From Symbiodinium natans (lineage: Eukaryota; Sar; Dinophyceae; Suessiales; Symbiodiniaceae), in the NCBI GenBank assembly GCA_905221605.1, contig CAJNDS010002374.1, positions 1 through 64,000 of the forward strand: 64,000 bases of DNA. Reading direction: 5' to 3'. Below the pieces are notes generated by a model. The model saw only the letters and a list, made by a program, of their open reading frames with translations. It made no database searches and had not been told where the DNA came from. Numbering within the stretch: position 1 is the stretch's first letter; each line of letters starts with the position of its first letter. The position numbers were made by a program, and so were the translations under genes. This document shows, piece by piece, positions 37,581-45,400 of the stretch.

Positions 37581-39171
37581 GCAGTCCTTGACGCAGCTGG
37601 AGGTCCCGGCCGTGTCGATGAACAAGAACTCGTCCAAGGGGCACAGCATGCAGTCACCGGGCTCGGGGCCGGTGCAGGCATCACAGCCTGCGCAAGGGTT
37701 GCATGCACCCCCCACTTTGTTGTCGGTCTCATCCACGTCAATTCGCCACAGGTAGTAGCCTTCCGGACACTGAGGACCAGTTCCGGAGCCTTTCTCCGCC
37801 CATTCGATGATCGTCTCTTCATTGAACTCCGCCTCCTCCTCCAAGGGAACGTTCGGGCTCTTCTTCCCCAGCGCCTTCAACTCCTCCTCCAGCGACCCGC
37901 GGCTGCCCTTGGCCAAGAGGTCCAACAGAGCCCCATACGCCGAGGGCGGCGGAGCAGAACTCAGCAAAGGCCGCGAGGGCGCAGAAGGCGCCGAAGGCGC
38001 AGAAGGCTGCAAAGCTGAAGATAGGGCCAAGAGCTTGGGTTTGCTTGCCTTGCCCGTCTTGGAGACGTTTCGCAGCTTGAGGAGCGCGCTGCCCGGAATC
38101 TGGCACATGCCGCTGTCCGGGCACTGGGGCTGCACACAGTAGCGGTCTTCGTGCAGCTTCAGTTGGCGCCCTTGGCAACTGCTGCGCAGCAGTGCCTGCC
38201 GCTTGCGTCGCTGCTGACCTATGCCGCACGTGACTGAGCAGGTACCCCAGGCCTGCCAATCTGAGAGCACACAGTCATTTGAAGGTGTAGGCCTCCGCCA
38301 TGTGCACGCAGCTTGCTCCATGCAAGGGACCATGTCGTGGTAGCTGGAAAGACCTTTCTTGCTGGCCTTGGACACCCAAGACGAAGGTACGATCTGGCGG
38401 CTGGTAGCCCAAGAAGAGAGCACCCAAGCTCTGGGCACTGTGTCTTCCGTAGCCGCTCCAAAGGAAACATTCACCGTCTTATCTGTCGCTGCTTTGACCA
38501 CCGCTGGGCGTGGGCTCTTGCTGCGTCCAGCTCCACGTCTGAAGTAGGCCATGACTGCTGACCCCACTTTCAGATCTTCTGCTTCTGAACTGGCCAGCTT
38601 CAGCTCCACGACGTTGCCGATGGCCTCCAAGCGCCCCCAAGGAGTCTTGGACGAAATCTGACTCTGCTTTGTGACAACTCGGACAGGCTCTGAAGCTTTC
38701 CGCGCCTGGATGACGGTGGCGTTGGTCAGCACCTTGCTCTTCTGCTTGCGATTAAAACCGTCTTTCAACCAGAAGTGCGTCTGGACCTGTCGCCCTGGCA
38801 GAAAGGGGCGAAATTCAAACACAGCCGGATGGAAATGAGGCCAGGCCTTGTGGAAGTGGAAGATTCTTTTGCAGGCAGCAACTGTCACAGGTGGCTCCCT
38901 GACAGCTGACAGGGCTGGGGCTGAAAAGTCGAAACTGAAGTTGAATCGAAACCCCCTCCCAAACCTTCCCCACTCAAGGCCAAGCCGCTGCATTCATAAT
39001 GAGACCTGCCTTGACGCCCCCTGAGAGTGACGACGACACCCTCGAGGTGCGCAAGGTCAGGGCATTTGCTTCATAGTTGGAGCGCAGCTTCTTGGCACAA
39101 GGCCGCAGAACTGCAATGGAAGAGAGCAGCACCCAAAGGTGCCACATTGGCCCGCCAAAGGCCAGCTTCAT
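21636..39171 (-). CDS. Giant secreted mosaic protein, copy A (3'-truncated relative to copy B)
   Basis: Runs from a signal-peptide ATG at 39171 leftwards through more than 30 exons. Domain order: signal peptide, TSP1 repeat, Cys-rich units, many all-alpha modules, Cys-rich region, coiled coil, unknown domain, DUF4215-like Cys repeats, F5/8-type-C-like module, short tail. Each block from 37 kb down to 21.8 kb has a matching block in copy B in the same order. The domains are typical of extracellular adhesion or matrix proteins, so a secreted or surface role is inferred. Introns are mostly GC-AG or GT-AG with AG-G acceptors. The beta-propeller and C-terminal module of copy B are absent; the frame ends at a TAG within TTTAGGG beside the satellite. 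Blocks are listed separately. Whether it is expressed or a pseudogene is unknown; most exons keep open frames. Confidence 0.7.
21990..22916 (-). CDS. Copy A F5/8-type-C-like module
   Basis: Opens with WYQLMTGNGASQAVYCNLAV and LPSGWYSLYTSTNTS, reminiscent of fibrinogen-type 'SG.Y....VYC' strands. Then LNDGDAATAW, VTLEFAHATTSKGKTVKTWT, PVTQHWRLKEPVRTAELRLS, FHEVQVWAKV: the pattern of an F5/8 type C (discoidin) galactose-binding-like fold. A middle stretch (about 22505-22400) is probably intron, as copy B also has one between WKPRLDPKQ and GGVDVVL. Confidence 0.65.
   Translation of the reverse strand: MFCWHVLLAGWYQLMTGNGASQAVYCNLAVDVGSCQALLKREAATNVTLPSGWYSLYTSTNTSIVSDVAAAEDQGVEVVTSTAFASEAFANAAWKLSGAAALAWSSTSPPKTWHLMSELNDGDAATAWEPQKAPGLQKLASRDVGIASITSIAMMFFVSRGAEKNLSTALSPEESGVDMALPSVSLVHGVSLTGKSLKSVTLEFAHATTSKGKTVKTWTRLATVPWADSVGLAQPVTQHWRLKEPVRTAELRLSATGPTPAFHEVQVWAKVSEPWNILSDGFTTMAYCSFNYTNRTKHTRRVDKRSFE
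22970..25560 (-). CDS. Copy A DUF4215-like Cys-repeat region (about eight exons)
   Basis: Small exons carry the DUF4215/Myxococcus Cys-rich pattern (C-G-[DN]-G...E-x-C-D): CGNGKLDMIEECDSPG (25.5 kb); CKDCQVVPGYDCPVPGRPC (24.65 kb); CGDHKPVKHE joined by a GC-AG intron to DCDENNLFE (24.46 and 24.34 kb); DGCSPTCQLEYCGRTRIS (24.25 kb); GDEECDPPGKGCDAECK (23.42 kb); DGWMCEPNLCQEICGDG (23.25 kb); and VCDDGNLLDDDWCAADC (23.07 kb). Between them, at 24060-23580, is a beta-rich domain (FTGFTKKGRWVRHDVRLKKS, SPYKLWSDGQTFSVTCAGAD). The set is typical of secreted proteins. Confidence 0.75.
25738..26575 (-). CDS. Copy A unknown domain (partner 51660-52440)
   Basis: RRVMGKYLYTTEAAQIFHSL, then MNYYSQLKVLLSKFASWDML, LLDILGPHFSPAPAECQKPV, LIMRRPSKLLHTQALAWLHD, SYPNIKDLMESSFICWTEKG. 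Helical first half, mixed second half, few Cys. Conserved with copy B, so under constraint at least until the duplication; family not recognised. Confidence 0.7.
26900..27660 (-). CDS. Copy A small helical exons after the coiled coil
   Basis: About 27660-27400 holds KVVEMRFQDFIYEAN (an open frame interrupted by an intron-like gap) and ESIVLEMNGFFQDFNAISQQ, then RHRELAIVKSLQQAYRSCGA. 27280-27230: MARVENTSMAVTRQLG. 27120-26900: LQHSFAHSVEKFSQIAALAV, then EGKFTRMHFDTIV. Copy B partners are at 54541-54260, about 54200 and 53416-53126. Between them, near 27180, lies a C run in intron. Confidence 0.6.
27933..28970 (-). CDS. Copy A coiled-coil region (exons near 28970-28880, 28830-28740, 28629-28144, 28032-27933)
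   Basis: Two small exons (DQWMCEMQALATG; GEGASTAELAQLYQSRLHEY) precede VDKMLAKQEKMQEDILETQN, a Glu/Gln/Lys-rich coiled coil of about 160 residues. In copy A the coiled coil is split by a 111-bp intron (28143-28033); in copy B it is one exon (55372-54787). Confidence 0.75.
29084..30054 (-). CDS. Copy A Cys-rich region exon (partner 55751-56715)
   Basis: 971-bp exon. It has about 20 Cys in patterned pairs: CQDACKECDGCRRWSF, CRFGGRGAIYVKDT, CKQACHADKECKAAQM, CDAAKGISAAEGEALSACAG. Some resemblance to PAN/apple-type units (C..C..C...C..+.F), but no certain family. The 3' splice donor is GT (ACGAAG-GT) whereas copy B has GC (ACAAAG-GC) at the same codon. Confidence 0.75.
30169..30487 (-). CDS. Copy A helical-module exon (partner about 57113-56790)
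   Basis: VVKFDKALSKTHKVCVPLFG, then QKLLEALDGFLRDIFGFALT, ending in an acidic tail (KVEDGEDEDSDMGQLLQNGF). GC donor at 30168-30167, also GC in copy B. Confidence 0.8.
30583..31137 (-). CDS. Copy A helical-module exon (partner 57750-57180)
   Basis: AADKGCQMHEIGSIVSESLD at the start, then LPLVGVLARALEPVVKKVVS and YLDKAIPALRLVAFPPKNAV. GC donor after FLGP in both copies. A small exon lies upstream (31454-31410, VAGLETSALFQVFTE), with GC donors on both sides also conserved in B. Confidence 0.8.
31145..31400. repeat. 9-bp CTCTCTGTC minisatellite in a copy A intron
   Basis: About ten TCCTCTCTG units, then six TCCTCCCTG units, then TCCCTTCCT. It fills the 272-bp intron 31409-31138; the partner intron in copy B (57838-57751) is 88 bp without the repeat. 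Confidence 0.95.
31500..31568. repeat. 11-bp GTGAGAACTCT tandem repeat
   Basis: Six perfect units in the copy A intron 31594-31455. Partner intron B (58030-57884) is similar in length but lacks it. Confidence 0.95.
31595..32261 (-). CDS. Copy A helical-module exon (partner is the 3' part of 58031-58885)
   Basis: Acceptor 'ctgtttcag' then G at 32261; GC donor 31594-31593 after VQEK. Contains HISTLCEEMIRRFFQDSLVE and STHPFMQKVLERMEGEGV, strongly conserved with copy B. Confidence 0.8.
32525..33015 (-). CDS. Copy A helical-module exon
   Basis: Starts DAEEVGGTLLSTFVGPMCVE at 33015 after 'gttgcggag' and ends TEAQKDEV at 32525 with a GC donor (32524-32523). It spans, without interruption, the place where copy B has an intron (SVQP-VIQDL). 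Both flanking introns are missing from copy B. Confidence 0.75.
33612..34090 (-). CDS. Copy A helical-module exon, followed by a copy-A-only intron
   Basis: Acceptor 'cttgtcag' then G at 34090. The frame includes PAKVVLEESELAVKDAIKAL and TMAKNAGDVIQRTLLEALPE, ending LQKEIQTQ at 33612 before a GA donor. In copy B the reading frame continues without a break at this point (VKAQDAEEL). Confidence 0.75.
34186..34873 (-). CDS. Copy A helical-module exon (partner 60222-60900)
   Basis: A single 688-bp exon between 'tccttcag' then G (34873) and a GC donor (34185-34184). It starts AFGVIQGPLEALAGRGAVMV and includes VKGRVSNIGRALVLEIMGFV. Predicted to be all helical, with a Gly/Ser-Pro linker (TSGPSGPSGL) that copy B lacks. 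About 50-60 percent of residues match copy B by eye. Confidence 0.75.
34873..37339 (-). CDS. Copy A, Cys-rich piece and helical modules, first set (about nine exons)
   Basis: 37339-37140: CKEGLVPREACPKCFTTSEM plus further Cys. 37012-36831: Gly/Lys-rich, ends at a GC donor. 36740-36603: LKEKLGEIVEDLQDAAQASM. 36530-36165: VSSRLLPGGDGSDFVADVEV and following (copy B partner 63429-63094). 35815-35715: LTDMSSLQPVLADAVGAVNQ (partner 62991-62880). 35619-35536: MDPGTQFGNLLPAISEQVKE (partner 61735-61650). 35437-35360: EAGVSTTDKTEILSKTEDLL (partner 61573). 35240-35130: NLMGSFMPPYQLGNIGAIVK. 35037-34950: GVSEAWMEEITKSSTGAVNT (partner 61082). Amphipathic helices throughout; no family recognised. The final 34873 acceptor is in the next block. 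Confidence 0.6.
37430..37583 (+). repeat. CTCCCTCC array followed by a G run of about 60 bases
   Basis: Intron of copy A. The plus strand reads (CTCCCTCC)n, then G blocks, then nearly pure G to 37579. It could form a stable G-quadruplex or triplex; its length is unreliable in any assembly. Confidence 0.95.
37587..38920 (-). CDS. Copy A exon 2: TSP1 repeat and Cys-rich unit
   Basis: The N-terminal half (VREPPVTVAACKRIFHFHK onward) is unassigned. At about 38270-38120 lies a thrombospondin type 1 repeat: CVLSDWQAWGTCSVTCGIGQ, with WxxW and CSVTCG, and further Cys pairs. A Ser/Pro/Ala-rich linker follows. Then at 37775-37590 is a Cys-rich unit (CPEGYYLW, CNPCAGCDACTG, CMLCPLDEF), like furin/TNFR-type or ephrin_rec-like repeats. 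The exon probably ends at 'tgcgtcaag' followed by GA at 37586, just before a very long G/C run. Confidence 0.75.
39006..39171 (-). CDS. Copy A exon 1: signal peptide
   Basis: MKLAFGGPMWHLWVLLSSIA, then VLRPCAKK: basic start, hydrophobic core and a plausible cleavage site after about residue 25. The ATG context is CAAAATGA. A GT donor at 39005-39004 in phase 1 fits a phase-1 acceptor ('cgacttttcag', exon 2 from about 38920), keeping the frame. The corresponding exon of copy B lies beyond the right edge. Confidence 0.75.
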
Positions 39172-41588
39172 TTTGCTTTGGAGTGAAATTTTGAAAACCT
39201 ACACGGCCAAGCCTGGACAGGACTTGAGCTTGAGCCACGGCGAGTAAGGGACCTCTTCAAGGATGTGCGAAGAACCACAGAAACACATGCTAGCACTTCG
39301 TGGTCGTTTGCTTGTCCTGGAGAAGCTCTACGAAGCCCCAACGCTCGGCCGTTTTTAATAGATCTGGCGAGAAGCGCGCCGGGACCCAAAATCGCAGATC
39401 TGAGCTGCCGTTGGGTGCAGGGTCGTTGGGTGCTTGAAGCGTTCATATAGGCCATGAAACCATTTCTTGCAGTAGGTTATGCTGAGAGGCTGTTGTCGAA
39501 CTCCATATGTTCTACGGACTCCTCCCTACCCATGGCCACCCCTTACCTCCCGTCTAGGAGCCCCGCCGACGATGTCACCGGCATCCGGATTGAGGTCCGA
39601 AACTTGCCGTGAGAACGCAGGGCCCCGGGCACGCTTTCGCCTCATGGAAAAGAAGGCGGCATAGTGAAAGAAGGGATGGCTCTGGGATGACAATAAAAAC
39701 ACAATAAAATTGCCAAGTTCTCAAAACCTTCAAAAGAGGCACTCCGAAAACTCAGCCTTCAACTCCAACACTAGCACTCCGGTGATGGCCGGATCCCACA
39801 GCTGAGTCCGGCACCAACGAGTGCTCTGGACGAGTCATATAAGCTGCTTACGAGACTTGTGGTTGCGGGATGTTGCAGGCGTAGGGTGTAGGGTGAGGCC
39901 TTCTCGAGCTTGAATCCTTCAAAGTGTGTGGTGTGACCAATGCAAGCGCTCGAGATTGTCTGCTTGTGGCATTGCCTCCACCTTTTTTAGGACGCAAACA
40001 TTCCTAAACATGAAACTCTTCGAGCCTCGAGCCTACCGAAAGGCTCTCTTTCCCCCATTTTCCGAAACTCTGCAAGCCCGAGCTCGTGGCCAAGCTGCGG
40101 GGAGCTCACCCAAAGGCGTTGGAAGAAATCAGGCTCAAAAGGCACTAAAAGGCACTAAGACCTTTGCGAAAGAGTTGTTGAGGCGCTTGGGTTCAAAAGA
40201 TTTTTTGGGTTCGGGATGGTCTCCGTATGTCTCCATTACGCGTGCACTATGGCTTACTATGGGCCGAGGCACGGCAAGGCCACAGAGTTTCAGAGGGAAC
40301 CCAGAGCCCAAGCCTGTGAGATCGGCTCCCAAGCAGTGTAAACTTTGTAAACTCGAGGGCCCTTCTCAGGGTGTTGGAGGTGGGGGTTTGTTCTTTCTAG
40401 AGGGGGATGGTGAAGCTGTTGGCGGACTAAACGGCTTCAAGCACATCCTGGGCACTGCACTAGCAGCCTGCATTGGAATTGTCTCGGGCTGCCGGGCTTT
40501 AAGTGCAAGGACTTTGGGGTTGACGGTTGCAAGGATGTGCATCATCATGTGTGCCAGTTCACTGACTCGTTTTCTTCCGTTGCCATACTTCAACGGCAAT
40601 CGTCCATAGTCAATCGTCCCAGGGCCACTTCTTGAGAACACATCGAAGAAAACACAGCAGTTTCTCAGGGCTCCAATGCAACCCTAAACCCCCACCCCAC
40701 CGCCCACAACGCCACCTCGCCCTTCCCCCACCCCACACATCTTTCACCTTCCACATTTGAAGGTCACTTCCTCTACCCTCTCCTGCCTCTCACCCTCTAC
40801 CCCCTTGACCTCCCTTGCTGTGGAATGCTTAAAGGGCTCCTACCTGCCCGCAAGGTTGCACTGTCCGACATACGATCAGCTGAATTCATTCATTTCCATG
40901 GCTTTGTATGTATATAGTATATACTGGTTGACGGCCGCGCGATGTTGGCGCAGCCATCCAAGATGTCTCCGTGCATCTAGGGAGACGTGGAAAGCGAAAC
41001 ACCCGTGCATCCAGCTTTCATGTGCAATCATTTTCCTGCCTGCTGCTGTGATGTAGCAAGGTAGCACAGTCCGACGGAACTGCAGACCCTTTGCTCAAGG
41101 ACAAAAGCATCGGAAACAACAAGACGGTAAAATCGGAAACGAATGACTGATCTTGTTCTCAACACGCGTGTCCTGTGTCCCACTGAAAGTCGGCCTTCAA
41201 CACTAGACCATCGGAGCCGGATTCGCCATCCTGTCCCAACTGAGAACATGACCAACGAAAGCTGTTCATGGCTTGGGCCGCGCGCGCTGCTGATGACTGC
41301 TGCTGAACGGTAACTTGCAAATGGAAAATGGGCAAATGCCACTCTTTTCTTAGAAGCTCGATATAGGTGTCATGGTGCAAGGCTTAAACACTGCACAGGG
41401 ACATGCACGTGCAGCTTCGATGGGCGCGCGGATGTGGGCAATCTGTGCTGAAATTGGGGCAACCGAGAAGCAAAGCGAGAAGCAAGGCGACAAAGCAGAT
41501 CAGAATCGTCGTGAAAGGTTTCGAGGCGATCTGGGAAGAGCGCTTTTTCTCTACGGCGCTTCAGAGGTGGCCCGCTCCCTCATTCCTC
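39172..41588. other. Spacer between copies B and A
   Basis: 2.4 kb between the stop of copy B (41589) and the start of copy A (39171). ORFs in both directions, but no recognisable domain and no partner elsewhere. 40720-40810 is C-rich. It must hold the copy B 3' end and the copy A 5' control region, or a trans-splicing acceptor. I see no TATA-like signal I would defend. Confidence 0.5.
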
Positions 41589-42480
41589 TCAGTCGTCCTT
41601 CGTGGCACTCAGGGAGAGCGATGCGTGGTCGCAGGCGCAGGAGGCGCCGGCGGCGAGGAAGACGGAGATGCTGTCGCCCTTCTGGAGCCTCACGGCGGGG
41701 AGAGTGAGTCGGGCATCGGTGTTCAGCCGCTCGGCGGACATCAACTTCTTGTCGCCCTGGAAAACATAGATGTCGATGCCGCCGCAGTGTGAGCCGATCT
41801 GGTGCACGTGGCCCATCAAATGCACAGTCTCCTGCGACTCAAAGGAAGCGAGGCTACCGAGGCTACCGAGGCCGCCGAGGCTACCGAGGCTTCCGGCGTC
41901 TGAGGGTCCCCCCAAAAGATGCGCTCCTTGCTTGTGAACGACACTTCCAAGTTCTTCTTGGAGTCTTGCCTGTTCGAGAAACACTGAGCATTGTCTCGAC
42001 ATATGATACAGGGGTAAGAGCGCCTGTGCCTGACATTCATAAGGCTTAAAAGCAAAGCACTTAAGCTCTTTAAAAAACAAAAAAGAGAAGTTGCAACAAA
42101 GAAGTTGCAGTTCCCCAAAAAAATCTGAGCGTTTTTTTGTCTTGTTCCGAGTGGCTCACATCCCGGGTGCAAGGCGATCGAGGCGTTGTCGGCACGACCG
42201 CTTTCCACGACCTCAATGACTCTCTCGGCTCTCGGCGCTCCGATATTCTCTCAAAGGCGGTTTGTCCCTCCTCTCCTCTTCTTTCCCTCTACTCATTTGA
42301 CTCCATCTCTTTTACCGCATTTCTAACAGAGAGCACTTGAGAAAAAAAACACCTTATAGGAGCGTAAGGCCTTCTGCACGGCAACGGCGGGCAGTCCCAT
42401 CTTCTGCCCCTTGGTGATGAAAGCGGGCGCGGACCTTCCTGAGTCTGGCTGCGTGGTGAAGGTCAGCTCCGACCGGTCAG
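41589..42480 (-). CDS. Copy B C-terminal beta-rich region (3-4 exons)
   Basis: 42480-42355: SELTFTTQPDSGRSAPAFIT, then KGQKMGLPAVAVQKALRSY. 42250-42165: ENIGAPRAERVIEVVESGRA, then DNASIALHPG. About 41990-41910: DSKKNLEVSFTSKERIFWGD. 41820-41589: VHLMGHVHQIGSHCGGIDIY, then LTLPAVRLQKGDSISVFLAA and a stop after SATKDD. The last part (GD.I.v......D...LS) looks like a beta-sandwich carbohydrate- or lectin-type fold; tentative. The small exon is padded by a 9-bp repeat ('ggctaccga') at 41855-41895. Confidence 0.6.
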
Positions 42481-45400
42481 CGCCTCCCACCAAAAAAATC
42501 AAAAAAAAAAGTCAAACAAAGCGAAGGGCTTCATCAGCTTAGTTCTCGTAGATGCAGTAGAAAACATGCAGTAGTTGCTGTGGAGTCGACCCCCGAAAGG
42601 CCTCTTGACAGCCACTCCTTCAAGCACCTTCACACCCCGATCGGTGTTTCTTCTTATTCAGCTTTCTCTTTGTCTTGTTTTACTTCTCTTTCTATTCTTC
42701 TTATCCTTCTTCGTGTGACGATTCTGTGCCTATAGATCTACTAAGCCAGTGACAAAGAATCCAAAGCCAGTTCATGGAGCACCGGGGGATTGACAGTGCT
42801 CATAGTGCTCATGCTTCAAGACCAGGATTCAAAATAGACATTTAATGATTTGTGTTTTCCGAGCTCCCAGAAAAGTTATCGGAGATTCCAGATCCGTTTA
42901 CGCCACCTCTGCAAGACACAATATATCACCTCATTTGCTTCCTCTGTCTTCAAGGCAAAAATAGGCTTGAAAAAAATGGCTCTCCAAAATTTAGGGTTTC
43001 AGCATGCCAATCACTCGAAGAATTGGTCGGGAAACACTGAAGATGTCATCACACTGCTTTTCATCGCGCAGCTAGCTACACTAGTGGTTGTTGTTTTCGG
43101 TGTTGGTTCTTGCTGTTGGTTGGGGATGGCTATGGCTGTGGTGTCTGTGGTCATGTTGGCGGTGGGTGGCGGAGGTGGTGATGGCAGTGGCGGTTGGCGG
43201 CGGCGGTTGTTGCTGTTGCTGCTGTTTCTCTTGGTGTTGCTGATGTTGTTATTTTTGCTGCTGTCATTTGTTGTTGGAGTGGTGGTTTCAAAATAGTTCT
43301 CATCAAAGAAGGCATAAAATGATAGCAATGGATGCGCTTCTGGCAACTCTCTCAACTGTGCCTGGCTCCGGCTTCGACGTAGCGTAGATGGACCAGTGGC
43401 CAAGGAAGTTCTTCGCTTCGAACTTGCTCAAGGCCTTCTTGCCCTCCTCGGCGTCCACGTTCTCCAAATCCGTCCGCAAGGAGCTGATGCGCGCTCCCCA
43501 GGCTTTTGATGCACCTGGAACATAGGAGTACCTGAACACGATGGGGTTCGTGCTGGCCTTCGGGACGTCTTTCTCCCAGGCGCCCCACTGCATGGAGCCC
43601 TTTGCATCCATGCCGAAGAAGTAAGGTTGTGTGTTGCTGCCTGGCTCGTACGAGGTATCCCACATCATTGCACCAGCGTTGCTGATCTTGCTCAGCCAAA
43701 CGGCCCGCCCGCCCACCTCCATGTTGTGGAAGCCGGACACAAGCACATTGCCGCTCTCATCTAGCTTCATGCCTTTCAGCGTTTCATGATTGGAATTGCC
43801 CCATTGGATGTTCCAAAGCCTTTCGCCGGAGTTGCTGATCTTGCTCGCGAAAGCATCATAGCCTCCAGGAGCCTTCAGCCCAGGCTCCACGGGGCCCCAA
43901 GAGGTGCCCACCACCACCATGTTCTTGCCCTCTGTGTCCGGACTTATGAACCTGGCCTCGCAGTAGTTCTCTGGGTTTCCGAACTGATCGAGCCACAGGG
44001 TCCGCCCGTTGCCGCCCGCGACCTTTTTAGCACGAAACAGTTCGGTTTGTTTTGTTTGGGCTGGCGCAAGCCCGGCTTCAGGATGCCGTTGAAAGCTGCT
44101 CCGGCCACAACGACATCACCGTTCCCATCCAAGAAAGTTTGTGTGCCCGAAAGCACACGAGCGGTCTGCCAGCCGCCTGAGCCTCCTGTAGGTCCTATCT
44201 GCGTGGCCCACAGCACTGCGCCATTATGGCAAGCGACCTTCGTCACGACGAGATCCTCATTGCGAGATTTCTTGCCGCCTGCATTCAGCCATGCGCCCTG
44301 TGTCCGCGCGAACAGCACGATGTAGGTGCTCTGCTCATCCATGCGTGCATCTATGAGTGCGTCGCCTTCGGGGGAACCATACTGTTTGGACCATCGTGTA
44401 CCGGTATTTGAATATGTTGCGAGCACCGCCACGTCTTGCTTGCCCCGACGTCCCCCCCAATTCCCCTCGTGCTCCATCATCACGTAAGCTTGGTTCGATC
44501 CATCGAACTCCAGGGCTCTCACCTTCGGCGATCCCTGGCGTATGTTTGCAGTCCCGACGGTTGAGCGATCCAACTTGCCCGTTTCGCCGTTGAGCTTCAT
44601 TACCAAAGCGTCCCAAGTACCATAATAAGTAAAAAAACGGAAGCCGGCGATCCAGACGTAGCCTTTGGGGTCCACTTTGATTTGCTGCACCGTTACTTTG
44701 TAACTGGCGCTGTATATCCAGGTGTCTCGCGCCAAAGACCACAACTCTTTTCCTGTGGCGCCGGATTGTTTTCTGATATCCCGCTTCCAATCAGGGCCCG
44801 CATGGATGCACACGAAGTCCTTCGAAGTGGGCCACACAGCGCAGCCCTCAACCCGCTGACTGTGAGAAAGATAATGGCTCCAAACCAGCACACCCGACTT
44901 CGAGAACTTGTCCATTCGCATCCGTGGATGCCAACCGGTGTTGTGCCTAATTAACACGGAAGAGCGCACGCACACGCGCTAGGGCGCACAACCAATGCAG
45001 CAAACGGCTGAGGGCCCGGCTGCGTTGCGACGGTGAAGTCTCCGGTCTTGTCGTCGGCGTATACAACGGAGCTGTATAGGAAATCATTCCCATCATTGAA
45101 AGCACCTTCCTTCTTATGCTTCCAGACGTTGATGAGGGCTCCGCCGCCGGACTCTGAGAGCTGCACGGACAGGCAGGACAGGGATGTGGGAGCGGACTTG
45201 GGATGGGTGGCAATGCCACTGGAGTCGGCCTTGCAAAAGGGCTGGGAAGAGCTCGTTTCCTGAGCTGACGCTGTCAAGAATTGCACTGCAGGCAGCTACC
45301 ATATGCTACCATCCTCCGTTTTCTTTCCTCCGTTTTCGCCCCTTCGGTCTGCCCCTCCGCTCTTCAAAAACAAACGAACTTATAAACGAACTTATAAACG

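Noticed and set aside
39926-40609. 227-aa plus-strand ORF in the spacer between copies B and A
   Set aside because: No recognisable domain, no homologous block elsewhere, opposite strand to all supported genes; left unannotated.
43011-43403. Minus ORF rich in Asn/Ser/Thr downstream of the propeller
   Set aside because: Arises from the TGTTGCTG-type repeat at 43080-43290; the true exon appears to end near 43335.
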